Source: Thalassotalea mangrovi (GTDB taxonomy: Bacteria > Pseudomonadota > Gammaproteobacteria > Enterobacterales > Alteromonadaceae). From it: DNA of 64,000 bases. Position 1 is the stretch's first letter. Every line of letters begins with the position of its first letter. The notes beneath the pieces were generated by a model, which worked only from the letters and a program-made list of their open reading frames with translations, ran no database searches and was not told where the DNA came from. The position numbers and the translations under genes are program-made. Positions 17,758 through 25,463 of this stretch are shown here, in pieces. Location of the stretch: contig NZ_SWDB01000003.1 in NCBI RefSeq assembly GCF_005116735.1, positions 62,001 through 126,000 of the forward strand, read 5' to 3'.

Positions 17758-19580
17758 TGGATTGGCTTAAAAAAATTCATAAGTGGGCTTCCCTGATTGT
17801 CGGTCTGCAGTTTTTGATCTGGTTGAGCTCAGGGATCTTCTTCAACCTTATGGACCACCATAAGGCTGGTGGCCATCAGTATCGGGCCCACGTTCATCAT
17901 CCAGATAATATTGATCGAAGCCGCCTTATCGAACCCGGTGTCATTTTAGCGAAGGCTGATGCGGCAACGTCACTCCGGTTAAGCAATTTGCTGGGGGACC
18001 ATTATTACCTGGTTAATCACGAAAAGGGCCTGTACGCGAACTTTAAAAATCGTTACAGCTTATATGACGCGTACAGTGGCGAACCGGTAATCGTAGATGA
18101 AACTCTGGCGTCGGCTATTGCGATGGAATCTTATAACGGACCGGGTGAAATTACTTCGGTCCGTTACCTGGCTGAAAAACTCGAGGATTTCCCGAAGCAA
18201 AAAAATCCTAGCTGGCAGGTGAATTTTAACGACGATGTTAATACCAGTGTCTATGTGGAGGCTGGATCCGGTCGTATTGTTGGTCACAGTGATGATGACA
18301 AACGCTTTGCCGACATTTTTTTCATGTTGCACTTCATGGATTATGGCAATGAAGGATCATTTAACAATATGCAAATCATCGTGTTTGCATTTTTTACTTT
18401 TTGGTTAGCGGCAACGGGCGTTATATGGACCGTAGATCTGGCGTTAAAAGGGCAGTATAAATTTCAATGGTTCGCAACTGAGCGCAAGGTTAAGCTATTT
18501 GATAAGCATCAACAAAGTATTGGTGAGGTGACTCTTTCAAACCATCGTAATTTACTGCATGAGTTGGAACAGCAAAACATTATCTTGCCATCTAGCTGTG
18601 GTGGTGGCGGTACCTGTGGTAAATGCCGGGTGTTAATCAGCCCAAATGCAAAAATTACTTCAGCCGATGAACAGCAGTTTGATGTTGAAGAGTTAGATGA
18701 AGGCTATCGCCTGGCCTGCCAGCATTTCGCTGATGATGCAGAGCATATGACGTTAATGGACGTGACCGAATGCAAAAAAGTGACTCTGCAGCTACTGGAC
18801 AATAAATTTCTTAGTCCAGATATTAAGGAGTTGAAATTCAAGGCTCAGGACGGCTGCGTGGATTATAAAGCCGGGGCGTTCATGCGCTTTTTAATTCCGG
18901 CTGGTCGCGGAAACTACCTGGCGAATAACATTCCTGATCAATACCAGCAATTCTGGCAAGATGTTGAAAAGCTTGATTATCAACATCCTGCCTGCTCGCG
19001 CAGTTACTCTATTGCCAATGCCCATGGCAACAATGGTGAACTTACTTTCACGGTTAAAATGCAACGTGCAAGTCATAGTGAGCATTTGCCCGGGATTGGT
19101 TCAAATTTCATCGGTAATATGTTACCGGGACAAACCATTGAAGCGTTGGGACCATTTGAGGACTTCTTCGTCAGGCCAGAAAGTGGGCAAACTCTGGTGC
19201 TAGTTGGTGCTGGTTCGGGAATGGCGCCGTTAAAAGCCATTATTGATGAGCAACTTGCGACCCAGCCGGAAAAAAATATTGTATTTATTTATGGTGCCCG
19301 CAGCGAGGATGATTTGATTTACCAGCAGGAGTTTTATCAACTCGCGAAAACCAATAAAGCGTTTACGTACCTGCCGACACTTTCCCGCCCCGGAACTGAC
19401 TGGCTCGGCGCACAAGGATATGCTCAGGATGTGCTGGAGATGAATTTCTCAACTTTGGGGGAACTGTCTAATTTAGACTTTTACCTGTGCGGACCACAAG
19501 GCATGATGGAGGCAACCATCGATTTGTTAAAACGCCGGGGGGTAACCGAAAAACGCATTTCATTTGATGACTTTAGCTAA
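17757..19580 (+). CDS. PepSY membrane domain fused to an NqrF-like 2Fe-2S/FAD/NAD reductase
   Basis: A 607-residue fusion. Residues 1-235 are a PepSY-TM type unit: a first helix (about 12-30), a periplasmic part with HHKAGGH and a WQVNFNDD stretch, and a second helix (about 205-225). Then comes a plant-type ferredoxin domain with cysteines 281, 287, 290 and 321. Finally there is a ferredoxin-NADP reductase-like module with the FAD motif RSYS (from R415) and NAD-binding segments LVGAGSGMAPL and CGPQGMM. The cytoplasmic half resembles NqrF. The layout predicts electron flow from NADH across the membrane to a periplasmic acceptor. Being coupled to a copper pump, cupric ion is a reasonable acceptor, but this is inference. 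Confidence 0.88.
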   Translation: MDWLKKIHKWASLIVGLQFLIWLSSGIFFNLMDHHKAGGHQYRAHVHHPDNIDRSRLIEPGVILAKADAATSLRLSNLLGDHYYLVNHEKGLYANFKNRYSLYDAYSGEPVIVDETLASAIAMESYNGPGEITSVRYLAEKLEDFPKQKNPSWQVNFNDDVNTSVYVEAGSGRIVGHSDDDKRFADIFFMLHFMDYGNEGSFNNMQIIVFAFFTFWLAATGVIWTVDLALKGQYKFQWFATERKVKLFDKHQQSIGEVTLSNHRNLLHELEQQNIILPSSCGGGGTCGKCRVLISPNAKITSADEQQFDVEELDEGYRLACQHFADDAEHMTLMDVTECKKVTLQLLDNKFLSPDIKELKFKAQDGCVDYKAGAFMRFLIPAGRGNYLANNIPDQYQQFWQDVEKLDYQHPACSRSYSIANAHGNNGELTFTVKMQRASHSEHLPGIGSNFIGNMLPGQTIEALGPFEDFFVRPESGQTLVLVGAGSGMAPLKAIIDEQLATQPEKNIVFIYGARSEDDLIYQQEFYQLAKTNKAFTYLPTLSRPGTDWLGAQGYAQDVLEMNFSTLGELSNLDFYLCGPQGMMEATIDLLKRRGVTEKRISFDDFS

Positions 19581-19721
19581 CACGCCCAGCCACAAGGCAC
19601 GGTTATTAGCAATAAATATGCGCCCGTTTTCTAAAACCTTTGCACTAAGAGCGGTTAATCAGCATGGACTATAGTCAGTAATACACTGGACCTGTTAGTG
19701 ATGTAAATCCGAGGTGATGAG

Positions 19722-21944
19722 ATGAAATCAATGCAACTGAGCGTTAAGGGAGCCAGTTGTGCCAGCTGCGTGAAGAAAATTGAAACGGCTTTGATAAACA
19801 CCAATGGCGTATCTTCAGCACAAATGAACTTTGCCGATCGCACCGTATCGGTAGAGGGAGTAGCCAGCCCTGAATCACTCATTAAGGCTATCGAAGCGAT
19901 AGGCTATAAGGCCTCTCTAAATGCCGCGCAATCCAATCACCTATTCGAGCAGGAACAACAAGACCAGAAGTATTATAACTTGCTGATCCGCAAAACCTAT
20001 ATTGCCCTGGCGCTGGGCGTGCCGTTGATGCTCTATGGAGTTTTAGGTGGCAATATGCAAGTTTCGACTGACCTTGACCGTATCGTCTGGTTGGTCATTG
20101 GCTTGCTGACATTAATGGTAATGGTATATTCCGGTCGACATTTTTACCTAGGTGCTTGGAAGTCATTTGTGCATCACTCGGCTAATATGGATACCTTAAT
20201 TGCTTTGGGTACTGGCACCTCCTGGCTTTATTCCATGGCCATTGTTATTGCTCCGACGATTTTTCCTGAGATGGCAAAGCATGTGTATTTTGAAGCAACC
20301 GCGATGATTCTCGGGTTACTAAACCTTGGCCTTGCCCTTGAACTCAGAGCCAGGGGCAAAACTTCTCAAGCGATTAAACGCCTGATTGGCTTACAACCTA
20401 AAACCGCCACGGTCATCAGGCATAATGAGTCGTTAGAAATTAATATTGAAGACGTGGTTGCGGGCGACCGGGTAAAAGTAAGGCCGGGTGAAAAAGTTGC
20501 CGTTGATGGTATTGTTGTTGAAGGGAGTTCTTTTGTCGATGAATCGATGTTAACGGGAGAACCGATACCGATCAATAAAGAAGTCGATGATGAGGTCGTT
20601 GCCGGTACAATCAATAAGTCGGGAATGATTATATTCAAAGCGTTACGAGTCGGTAAAGACACAGCTTTGGCTCGTATAATCGAACTGGTGAAACAGGCTC
20701 AGAACTCGAAACCCTCTATCGGACGCCTGGCCGATGTGATTTCTTCGTATTTTGTACCAACGGTAATGATCATCGCAATTTTGAGCGCCTTATTATGGCT
20801 CAATTTTGGCCCGGAGCCTGTCGTTGTTTACGCAGTTATTTCTGCAACAACCGTGTTAATTATTGCCTGCCCTTGCGCGCTGGGTCTGGCGACGCCGATG
20901 TCGGTGATGGTGGGTGTTGGCAAGGCGGCCGAGTCTGGGGTGTTGATACGAAATGGTGAAGCACTGCAAACGTCATCAAAAATTACCACTATGGTAGTAG
21001 ATAAAACCGGTACCATCACCGAGGGCATGCCAAAAATGACGGATTTTATTGTTGTTAATGGTATGGCCAGGGAAATGGCATTGCAATTAGCCGCCAGTCT
21101 TGAAAGCTCATCTGAGCATCCACTGGCGGAGGCGATAGTAACAACTGCGAAGGCCCAGGGTATCAAGCTTGTCGACATTAATGGTTTCACATCGATAACA
21201 GGCTTAGGGGTTAAAGGGGGCTGCGACGATAAAAAACTGCTGCTTGGCAACCATAGGCTGATGAGTGAACAGCAGATTGATGTAAGCGCCCACCAGGAAA
21301 CCGTTCAGGCGTTAGCGTCGCAGGCGAAAACAGTCATGTATTTCGCGATAAACGGGGAAATGGCAGCGTTAATTGCCGTTGCCGACCCGGTCAAAGACGA
21401 CTCGAAATCGGCCTTAAGTCGTTTGCAGGGGGATGGCATTCGCATCGTAATGTTAACGGGCGATAATCCACAAACTGCCAAAGCGGTTGCCGATAGTGTT
21501 GGTATTAGTGAATACCTTGCTGAAGTATTACCCGAAGATAAAGCGGACAAGGTGAGAATGTTGCAAGCGCAAGGCGAGGTGGTTGGCATGACGGGGGATG
21601 GTATTAATGATGCCCCAGCCCTGGCCCTTGCCGATGTCGGATTTGCGATAGGTAGTGGAACGGATATCGCGATGGAAAGCGCCGATGTAACCTTAATGCG
21701 AAGCTCACTGCATGGTTTAGCGGATGCGATCGCGATCAGTAAGGCGACGCTCAGGAATATTAAACAGAATTTATTCGCCGCCTTTATCTACAACATAGCG
21801 GGGATCCCAGTCGCAGCAGGGTTGCTGTATCCGTTCTCCGGCATATTGTTAAGCCCGGTTATTGCTGGTGCGGCAATGGCATTTTCTTCCCTGACTGTGG
21901 TTAGCAATGCCAACCGACTGCGCTTATTTAAACCAATGGATTAA
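19722..21944 (+). CDS. copA: Cu(I)-translocating P-type ATPase CopA
   Basis: A 740-residue P1B-type ATPase. It has one N-terminal HMA domain with the CASC site (C13, C16), eight predicted membrane helices, the ion-pathway motif CPC (C383, C385), the phosphorylation motif DKTGT (D427), and the GDGIND hinge. The last helices contain FIYNIAGIP and MAFSSLTVVSNA, the signatures of the Cu(I)-specific P1B-1 group. It exports cytoplasmic Cu(I) into the periplasm, where the RND system can remove it. The ATG follows a GAGGTGATGAG ribosome binding site. A 141-base gap before it may hold its own promoter; a 10-base palindrome GACTATAGTC lies in that gap. Confidence 0.95.
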   Translation: MKSMQLSVKGASCASCVKKIETALINTNGVSSAQMNFADRTVSVEGVASPESLIKAIEAIGYKASLNAAQSNHLFEQEQQDQKYYNLLIRKTYIALALGVPLMLYGVLGGNMQVSTDLDRIVWLVIGLLTLMVMVYSGRHFYLGAWKSFVHHSANMDTLIALGTGTSWLYSMAIVIAPTIFPEMAKHVYFEATAMILGLLNLGLALELRARGKTSQAIKRLIGLQPKTATVIRHNESLEINIEDVVAGDRVKVRPGEKVAVDGIVVEGSSFVDESMLTGEPIPINKEVDDEVVAGTINKSGMIIFKALRVGKDTALARIIELVKQAQNSKPSIGRLADVISSYFVPTVMIIAILSALLWLNFGPEPVVVYAVISATTVLIIACPCALGLATPMSVMVGVGKAAESGVLIRNGEALQTSSKITTMVVDKTGTITEGMPKMTDFIVVNGMAREMALQLAASLESSSEHPLAEAIVTTAKAQGIKLVDINGFTSITGLGVKGGCDDKKLLLGNHRLMSEQQIDVSAHQETVQALASQAKTVMYFAINGEMAALIAVADPVKDDSKSALSRLQGDGIRIVMLTGDNPQTAKAVADSVGISEYLAEVLPEDKADKVRMLQAQGEVVGMTGDGINDAPALALADVGFAIGSGTDIAMESADVTLMRSSLHGLADAIAISKATLRNIKQNLFAAFIYNIAGIPVAAGLLYPFSGILLSPVIAGAAMAFSSLTVVSNANRLRLFKPMD

Positions 21945-21956
21945 TGAGATGATTCT

Positions 21957-22310
21957 ATGATTATGGTTAACTTGCTGGGGCTTGCCCTGATTGCATTGAT
22001 TGTCTGGTGGTTCTGGCTTTACCAGCGTCACACCTATATGTCGCCAACAACAGAGGTTACCATTGACCTTGCGGATGGTGTTTATCACCCTGATGTCATT
22101 CAGGTAAAGGCAAACAGTACGGTGAAACTTAAGTTTTTGCGCACCGATCCATCGCCCTGTTCAGAAATACTGCAAATTCCATCCCTGAATTATTCTCAGC
22201 AACTGAACCTTGATCAAATAACAGAGGTTACGATTGAAGATATCCCCCGCGGCGACCACCCATTCCATTGCCAAATGAAAATGTATAACGGCTTGTTGCA
22301 GGCGGTTTGA
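21957..22310 (+). CDS. Membrane-anchored cupredoxin-like protein
   Basis: A 117-residue protein with one N-terminal membrane helix (residues 2-24) and a small beta-rich domain facing the periplasm. The HPDVIQVKANSTVKLKFLRTDPSPCSE segment and the final FHCQMKMYNG motif match cupredoxin-like (cupredoxin_1) domains, with Cys, His and Met as potential copper ligands. It begins 12 bases after copA and is probably in the same transcript. A role in taking Cu from CopA on the periplasmic side is plausible but not shown. An ATG at 21963 would shorten it by two residues. Confidence 0.75.
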   Translation: MIMVNLLGLALIALIVWWFWLYQRHTYMSPTTEVTIDLADGVYHPDVIQVKANSTVKLKFLRTDPSPCSEILQIPSLNYSQQLNLDQITEVTIEDIPRGDHPFHCQMKMYNGLLQAV

Positions 22311-22471
22311 ATCACCTGAAGTTATCGTAGCAATGATATCTGGGTATCGGCTGGATAATTGCTAATTGTCTGTTATTCTTGAACTTATCCATGAGTCGAT
22401 CGTTGCGGTATCCAGTAGTTTATGCGGGTAACCGATCATTGTGGTTTTTTAATCGATAAATTAGGAAACAA

Positions 22472-23041
22472 ATGATGAATACAAAATTAAAATTACTGGT
22501 TCTGGCTGTTGCCGGCTTTTGTTCTGCAGCGGTAATGGCTGAAGAATCAAAAGAAGATAAGATTGCCCGCGCTAAATCTGCCGCACCAGCCAGTGTCAGT
22601 GATAATGCCACGGTCATCGATACCGATGGCAGCGTTCTGGTTGAAGGTGACAATGGCTGGACTTGTATGCCGGATACTATGCCAGGCGACAAAGCCCCCA
22701 TGTGCAACGATGCAACCTGGATGAAAATGATGGGCGCGGTCGGCAAAAAAGAGCCGTTTGTCGCAGATAAAATTGGCATCTCCTACATGCTACAGGGTGA
22801 ACCTTCTGGCTCAGGTGTCAGCAATTCAACCCCATATCACCCGGATCATAAAAATTCCGATGATTATGTAGAAACTGGCCCACATTTGATGATTATTGTG
22901 CCCAAAAACCTGCTTGAAGGGATGACCGACGATCCCAATGTTGGCGGCCCTTATGTGATGTGGGGAGACACCGATTATGCCCACATCATGGTGCCTGTGT
23001 CTTTAGATGGAAAGCAGGTCAAAACCAAAAAATCTGAATAA
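22472..23041 (+). CDS. Secreted protein of unknown function in the copper cluster
   Basis: A 189-residue protein with a clear signal peptide (residues 1-23, ending in AVMA). The mature part has a short alanine-rich helix, a WTCMPDTMPGDKAPMC segment with two cysteines, several Met-rich motifs (TWMKMMG) and His residues (YHPDH, GPHLMI, YAHIMV). I know of similar uncharacterised proteins but no function. Its place after copA and the cupredoxin, with many Met and His residues, hints at a periplasmic metal-related job. It has its own 160-base upstream gap, so it may have a separate promoter. AGGAAA precedes the ATG. Confidence 0.72.
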   Translation: MMNTKLKLLVLAVAGFCSAAVMAEESKEDKIARAKSAAPASVSDNATVIDTDGSVLVEGDNGWTCMPDTMPGDKAPMCNDATWMKMMGAVGKKEPFVADKIGISYMLQGEPSGSGVSNSTPYHPDHKNSDDYVETGPHLMIIVPKNLLEGMTDDPNVGGPYVMWGDTDYAHIMVPVSLDGKQVKTKKSE

Positions 23042-23058
23042 GCGTCAGGTCATTCGTT

Positions 23059-23079
23059 CTCCCCGAAATTGTCGGGGAG
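23059..23079. terminator. Hairpin after the copper cluster
   Basis: A perfect 8-bp stem CTCCCCGA / TCGGGGAG with a five-base loop, 18 bases after the stop of the secreted protein. No T-run follows, so termination is likely but not certain. Confidence 0.5.
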
Positions 23080-23231
23080 CGGCCTTGGCCTCTGCCCTGA
23101 GACGTGAGTTGGGCAATACCTGAATCAACCCGCAGCACTGCCCTGGTGGGACCGTGTATTGCATTTTCGATGCTGTCGGTTGAAATCTTTGCTTATGTCC
23201 CAATACCTATTTAGAAGGAGGGACTATTTTT

Positions 23232-24599
23232 ATGCAGGATAACTCACCGAATCCTATCGAAAAACATTTCAAATCTATTCACTACCCCGTTTCTCAGTTT
23301 ATTCGCGCTCAGACAACGGCGAGTGCAATGCTGTTGCTGGCGACTCTTGTCGCCCTTTGGTGGGCCAACTCCGGTTATGCCAGCACCTACCAGCATTTGG
23401 TTCATAAGCCGATTGGCATAATTCTTGGTGACACTAATCTCCAGGCCTCACTAAAGCACGTGATTAATGATGGGCTAATGGTGATATTCTTTTTCATGCT
23501 GGGATTGGAAATCAAACGTGAATTAATTGCTGGCGACTTAGCAGATTCGCAAAGCAGGCGGATGCTGGTCCTGTGTGCGCTTGGGGGTATGGCGTTTCCT
23601 GCACTAATTTACGCGGCATTGAATTGGTCGCAGCCCTCGGTAGTGGGTTGGGGGATCCCGATGGCCACCGATACTGCCTTTGCCCTGGGGGTATTAATGT
23701 TGGTCAGAAAATACATACCCACCAGTTTGTTGGCATTTATTGTCGGCCTCGCCATTGTCGATGATATCGGTGCGTTACTGGTTATCGCGGTGTTTTACAC
23801 GGATCAGATATCTCTATTACACTTTTTCTCAGCGGTGGGACTGGTGTTGTTGTTAACGATGGCGAATCTTGCTGGTATCCGCAAACCCATGTTTTATATT
23901 CTGGTTGGCCTTTTCGTCTGGTGGTTTATGCTGAAATCGGGAGTTCATGCGACGTTAGCCGGTGTACTTATCGCCCTGACGGTGCCAGCACGACCGAAAG
24001 ACGCGCCGGAAAAAATTATTAATAAAGCCAAAGATGTTATCGAAGAGATTAGGCAAGATAAGCCTGAAATCGATGTTCTGAGTAATAAACGTCACCATCA
24101 AAAAGTAACAGCCCTTGGTGAGGTGGCCGAGCGAGCAAGTACGCCGCTGCGGCGCTGGGAGGATGCGTTGGAATTACCGGTTGCATTGATTATTGTGCCG
24201 TTATTTGCATTGATTAATGCAGGTATTCCAATCAATATTGCCGCTATTGAAGAAAGTGTTTTGGCACCAACCGGACTGGGAATTATCTTAGGCCTGGTCC
24301 TGGGTAAGTTTATCGGGATTTCAGGTGCCAGTTATCTGGCGACTCGACTAAATATTGGCCAGCTGCCGGTGGGAATGAACTTTCAACACATCATTGGCGT
24401 GTCATTCATTGCCGGCATTGGCTTTACTATGTCGACCTTTATCGCCACCCTTGGCTTTGAGAATCAACCGGAAAACCTGTTAATTGCAAAAATGTCTATT
24501 ATGCTTGGCTCTGTAGTTGCTGCATTTTTAGGCGCTCTCTTCCTGTTTGCTAACGGTAAACGCAGTAACAAAGCCAAGCCGGCTTCCGCGACAGAATGA
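23232..24599 (+). CDS. nhaA: Na+/H+ antiporter NhaA
   Basis: A 455-residue NhaA-family antiporter that expels sodium in exchange for protons. The central GLAIVDDIGALLVIA segment carries the paired aspartates (D163/D164 of E. coli) essential for ion binding. The helices match the family over the whole length. It is about 65 residues longer than E. coli NhaA, mainly because of a charged cytoplasmic insert around residues 255-315 (EKIINKAKDVIEEIRQDKPE and following). A strong AAGGAGGG ribosome binding site lies about 12 bases before the ATG. Confidence 0.93.
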   Translation: MQDNSPNPIEKHFKSIHYPVSQFIRAQTTASAMLLLATLVALWWANSGYASTYQHLVHKPIGIILGDTNLQASLKHVINDGLMVIFFFMLGLEIKRELIAGDLADSQSRRMLVLCALGGMAFPALIYAALNWSQPSVVGWGIPMATDTAFALGVLMLVRKYIPTSLLAFIVGLAIVDDIGALLVIAVFYTDQISLLHFFSAVGLVLLLTMANLAGIRKPMFYILVGLFVWWFMLKSGVHATLAGVLIALTVPARPKDAPEKIINKAKDVIEEIRQDKPEIDVLSNKRHHQKVTALGEVAERASTPLRRWEDALELPVALIIVPLFALINAGIPINIAAIEESVLAPTGLGIILGLVLGKFIGISGASYLATRLNIGQLPVGMNFQHIIGVSFIAGIGFTMSTFIATLGFENQPENLLIAKMSIMLGSVVAAFLGALFLFANGKRSNKAKPASATE

Positions 24600-24684
24600 C
24601 AGGAATATTGACTGTAACCGTTTTTATCATTGAGACACTTATTGCAATGGTAAAAACTCTTTTCACAAACTGAAGGAGTAAACT

Positions 24685-24972
24685 ATGGCTAATGAAGGTT
24701 ACCATGAACCGATAAGCGAACTGAGTGACGAGACCCGGGATATGCATCGGGCCATCACGTCTTTAATGGAAGAGCTGGAAGCGGTGGACTGGTACAATCA
24801 GCGTGTGGATGCCTGCAAAGATGAAGAGCTACGAAAAATTTTAATTCACAATCGTGATGAAGAGAAGGAGCATGCTGCGATGGTGCTGGAATGGATACGT
24901 CGAAAAGATCCGACTTTCGACAAAGAGCTAAAAGACTATCTGTTTACCAATGACAAAATCTCTCACGATTGA
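24685..24972 (+). CDS. Encapsulated-ferritin-type (EncFtn) protein without targeting peptide
   Basis: A 95-residue protein that matches the EncFtn ferritin-like family. The metal-site segments are intact: MEELEAVDWYNQRVDA with E29, E30, E32 and W36, and HNRDEEKEHAAM with E60 and H63, equivalent to E32, E62 and H65 of the Rhodospirillum rubrum protein. That family forms ring decamers that oxidise Fe(II) inside encapsulin shells. Here the protein stops soon after the last helix (YLFTNDKISHD), with no C-terminal encapsulation peptide, and no encapsulin gene lies nearby. GAAGGAG lies 8 bases before the ATG. It is convergent with the mgtC-like gene. Confidence 0.88.
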   Translation: MANEGYHEPISELSDETRDMHRAITSLMEELEAVDWYNQRVDACKDEELRKILIHNRDEEKEHAAMVLEWIRRKDPTFDKELKDYLFTNDKISHD

Positions 24973-24983
24973 ACGTTTTTTGC

Positions 24984-25004
24984 TGATGGGCGTTATGCCC
25001 ATCA
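24984..25004. terminator. Hairpin between convergent EncFtn and MgtC-like genes
   Basis: An 8-bp stem TGATGGGC / GCCCATCA with a GTTAT loop in the 41-base gap between two convergent genes. A T-run (TTTTTT) lies before it on the plus strand, which is the wrong side for EncFtn and would give A on the other strand, so its class is unclear. Confidence 0.5.
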
Positions 25005-25013
25005 ACGTCTTCC

Positions 25014-25445
25014 TCATTTTACCGCCTGTTTTACTGTGCTGCCGACCTTTAAGGTAATAAAGGTGATAACTGACAAAACAATCGCTATTTCGTAACGCCC
25101 CCAGGCGACGGCGATGCCGATAGCGCCGGTTGTCCATATGCTGGCGGCAGTCGCCAGGCCGCTGACGTTATCGTCGGTTTTTAAGATCGCGCCGCCGCCG
25201 ATAAAACCGATACCGGTTATCACACCTTGCACCACCCGAGCCTGGGCATTGACATCGACAAATACATGAGTGGAAATCAGCACAAATCCGCAGGCGGCCA
25301 CGCTGACGATAGGAAAGGTACGCAGGCCTGCTGTTCGGGTTTTTGTTTCCCGGTTAATGGCTATCGGTAGTGCCAGTAAAAATGCCAATCCCAGGTTGAA
25401 GCTGTGGGTCAGGATCACCGGCCAATCAAGGTTGAACGTCCACAT
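25014..25445 (-). CDS. MgtC/SapB family membrane protein
   Basis: A 143-residue protein with four hydrophobic segments. The family signature is present: ALPIAINRETKTRTAGLRT near residue 25, and VVQGVITGIGFIGGGAILK near residue 70, followed by GLATAASIWTTGAIGIAVAWG. It lacks the C-terminal soluble domain of Salmonella MgtC and so belongs to the short MgtC/SapB group. MgtC itself affects magnesium starvation survival and the F-ATPase; the short members are uncharacterised. It is 18 bases downstream of the SLC13 gene on the same strand and is probably co-transcribed. Confidence 0.85.
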   Translation of the reverse strand: MWTFNLDWPVILTHSFNLGLAFLLALPIAINRETKTRTAGLRTFPIVSVAACGFVLISTHVFVDVNAQARVVQGVITGIGFIGGGAILKTDDNVSGLATAASIWTTGAIGIAVAWGRYEIAIVLSVITFITLKVGSTVKQAVK

Positions 25446-25463
25446 TAAGTTAATCCCATTACG

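Noticed and set aside
19622..19721. CueR-type promoter before copA
   Set aside because: I looked for a 19-base spaced promoter with a MerR-type dyad; TTGCAC and TATAGT are 24 bases apart and the palindrome GACTATAGTC does not match a CueR site.
9445..23041. Copper cluster as an integrative island inserted at tRNA-Leu
   Set aside because: The cluster follows the tRNA directly, but I see no integrase gene and no second copy of the tRNA 3' end after the cluster.
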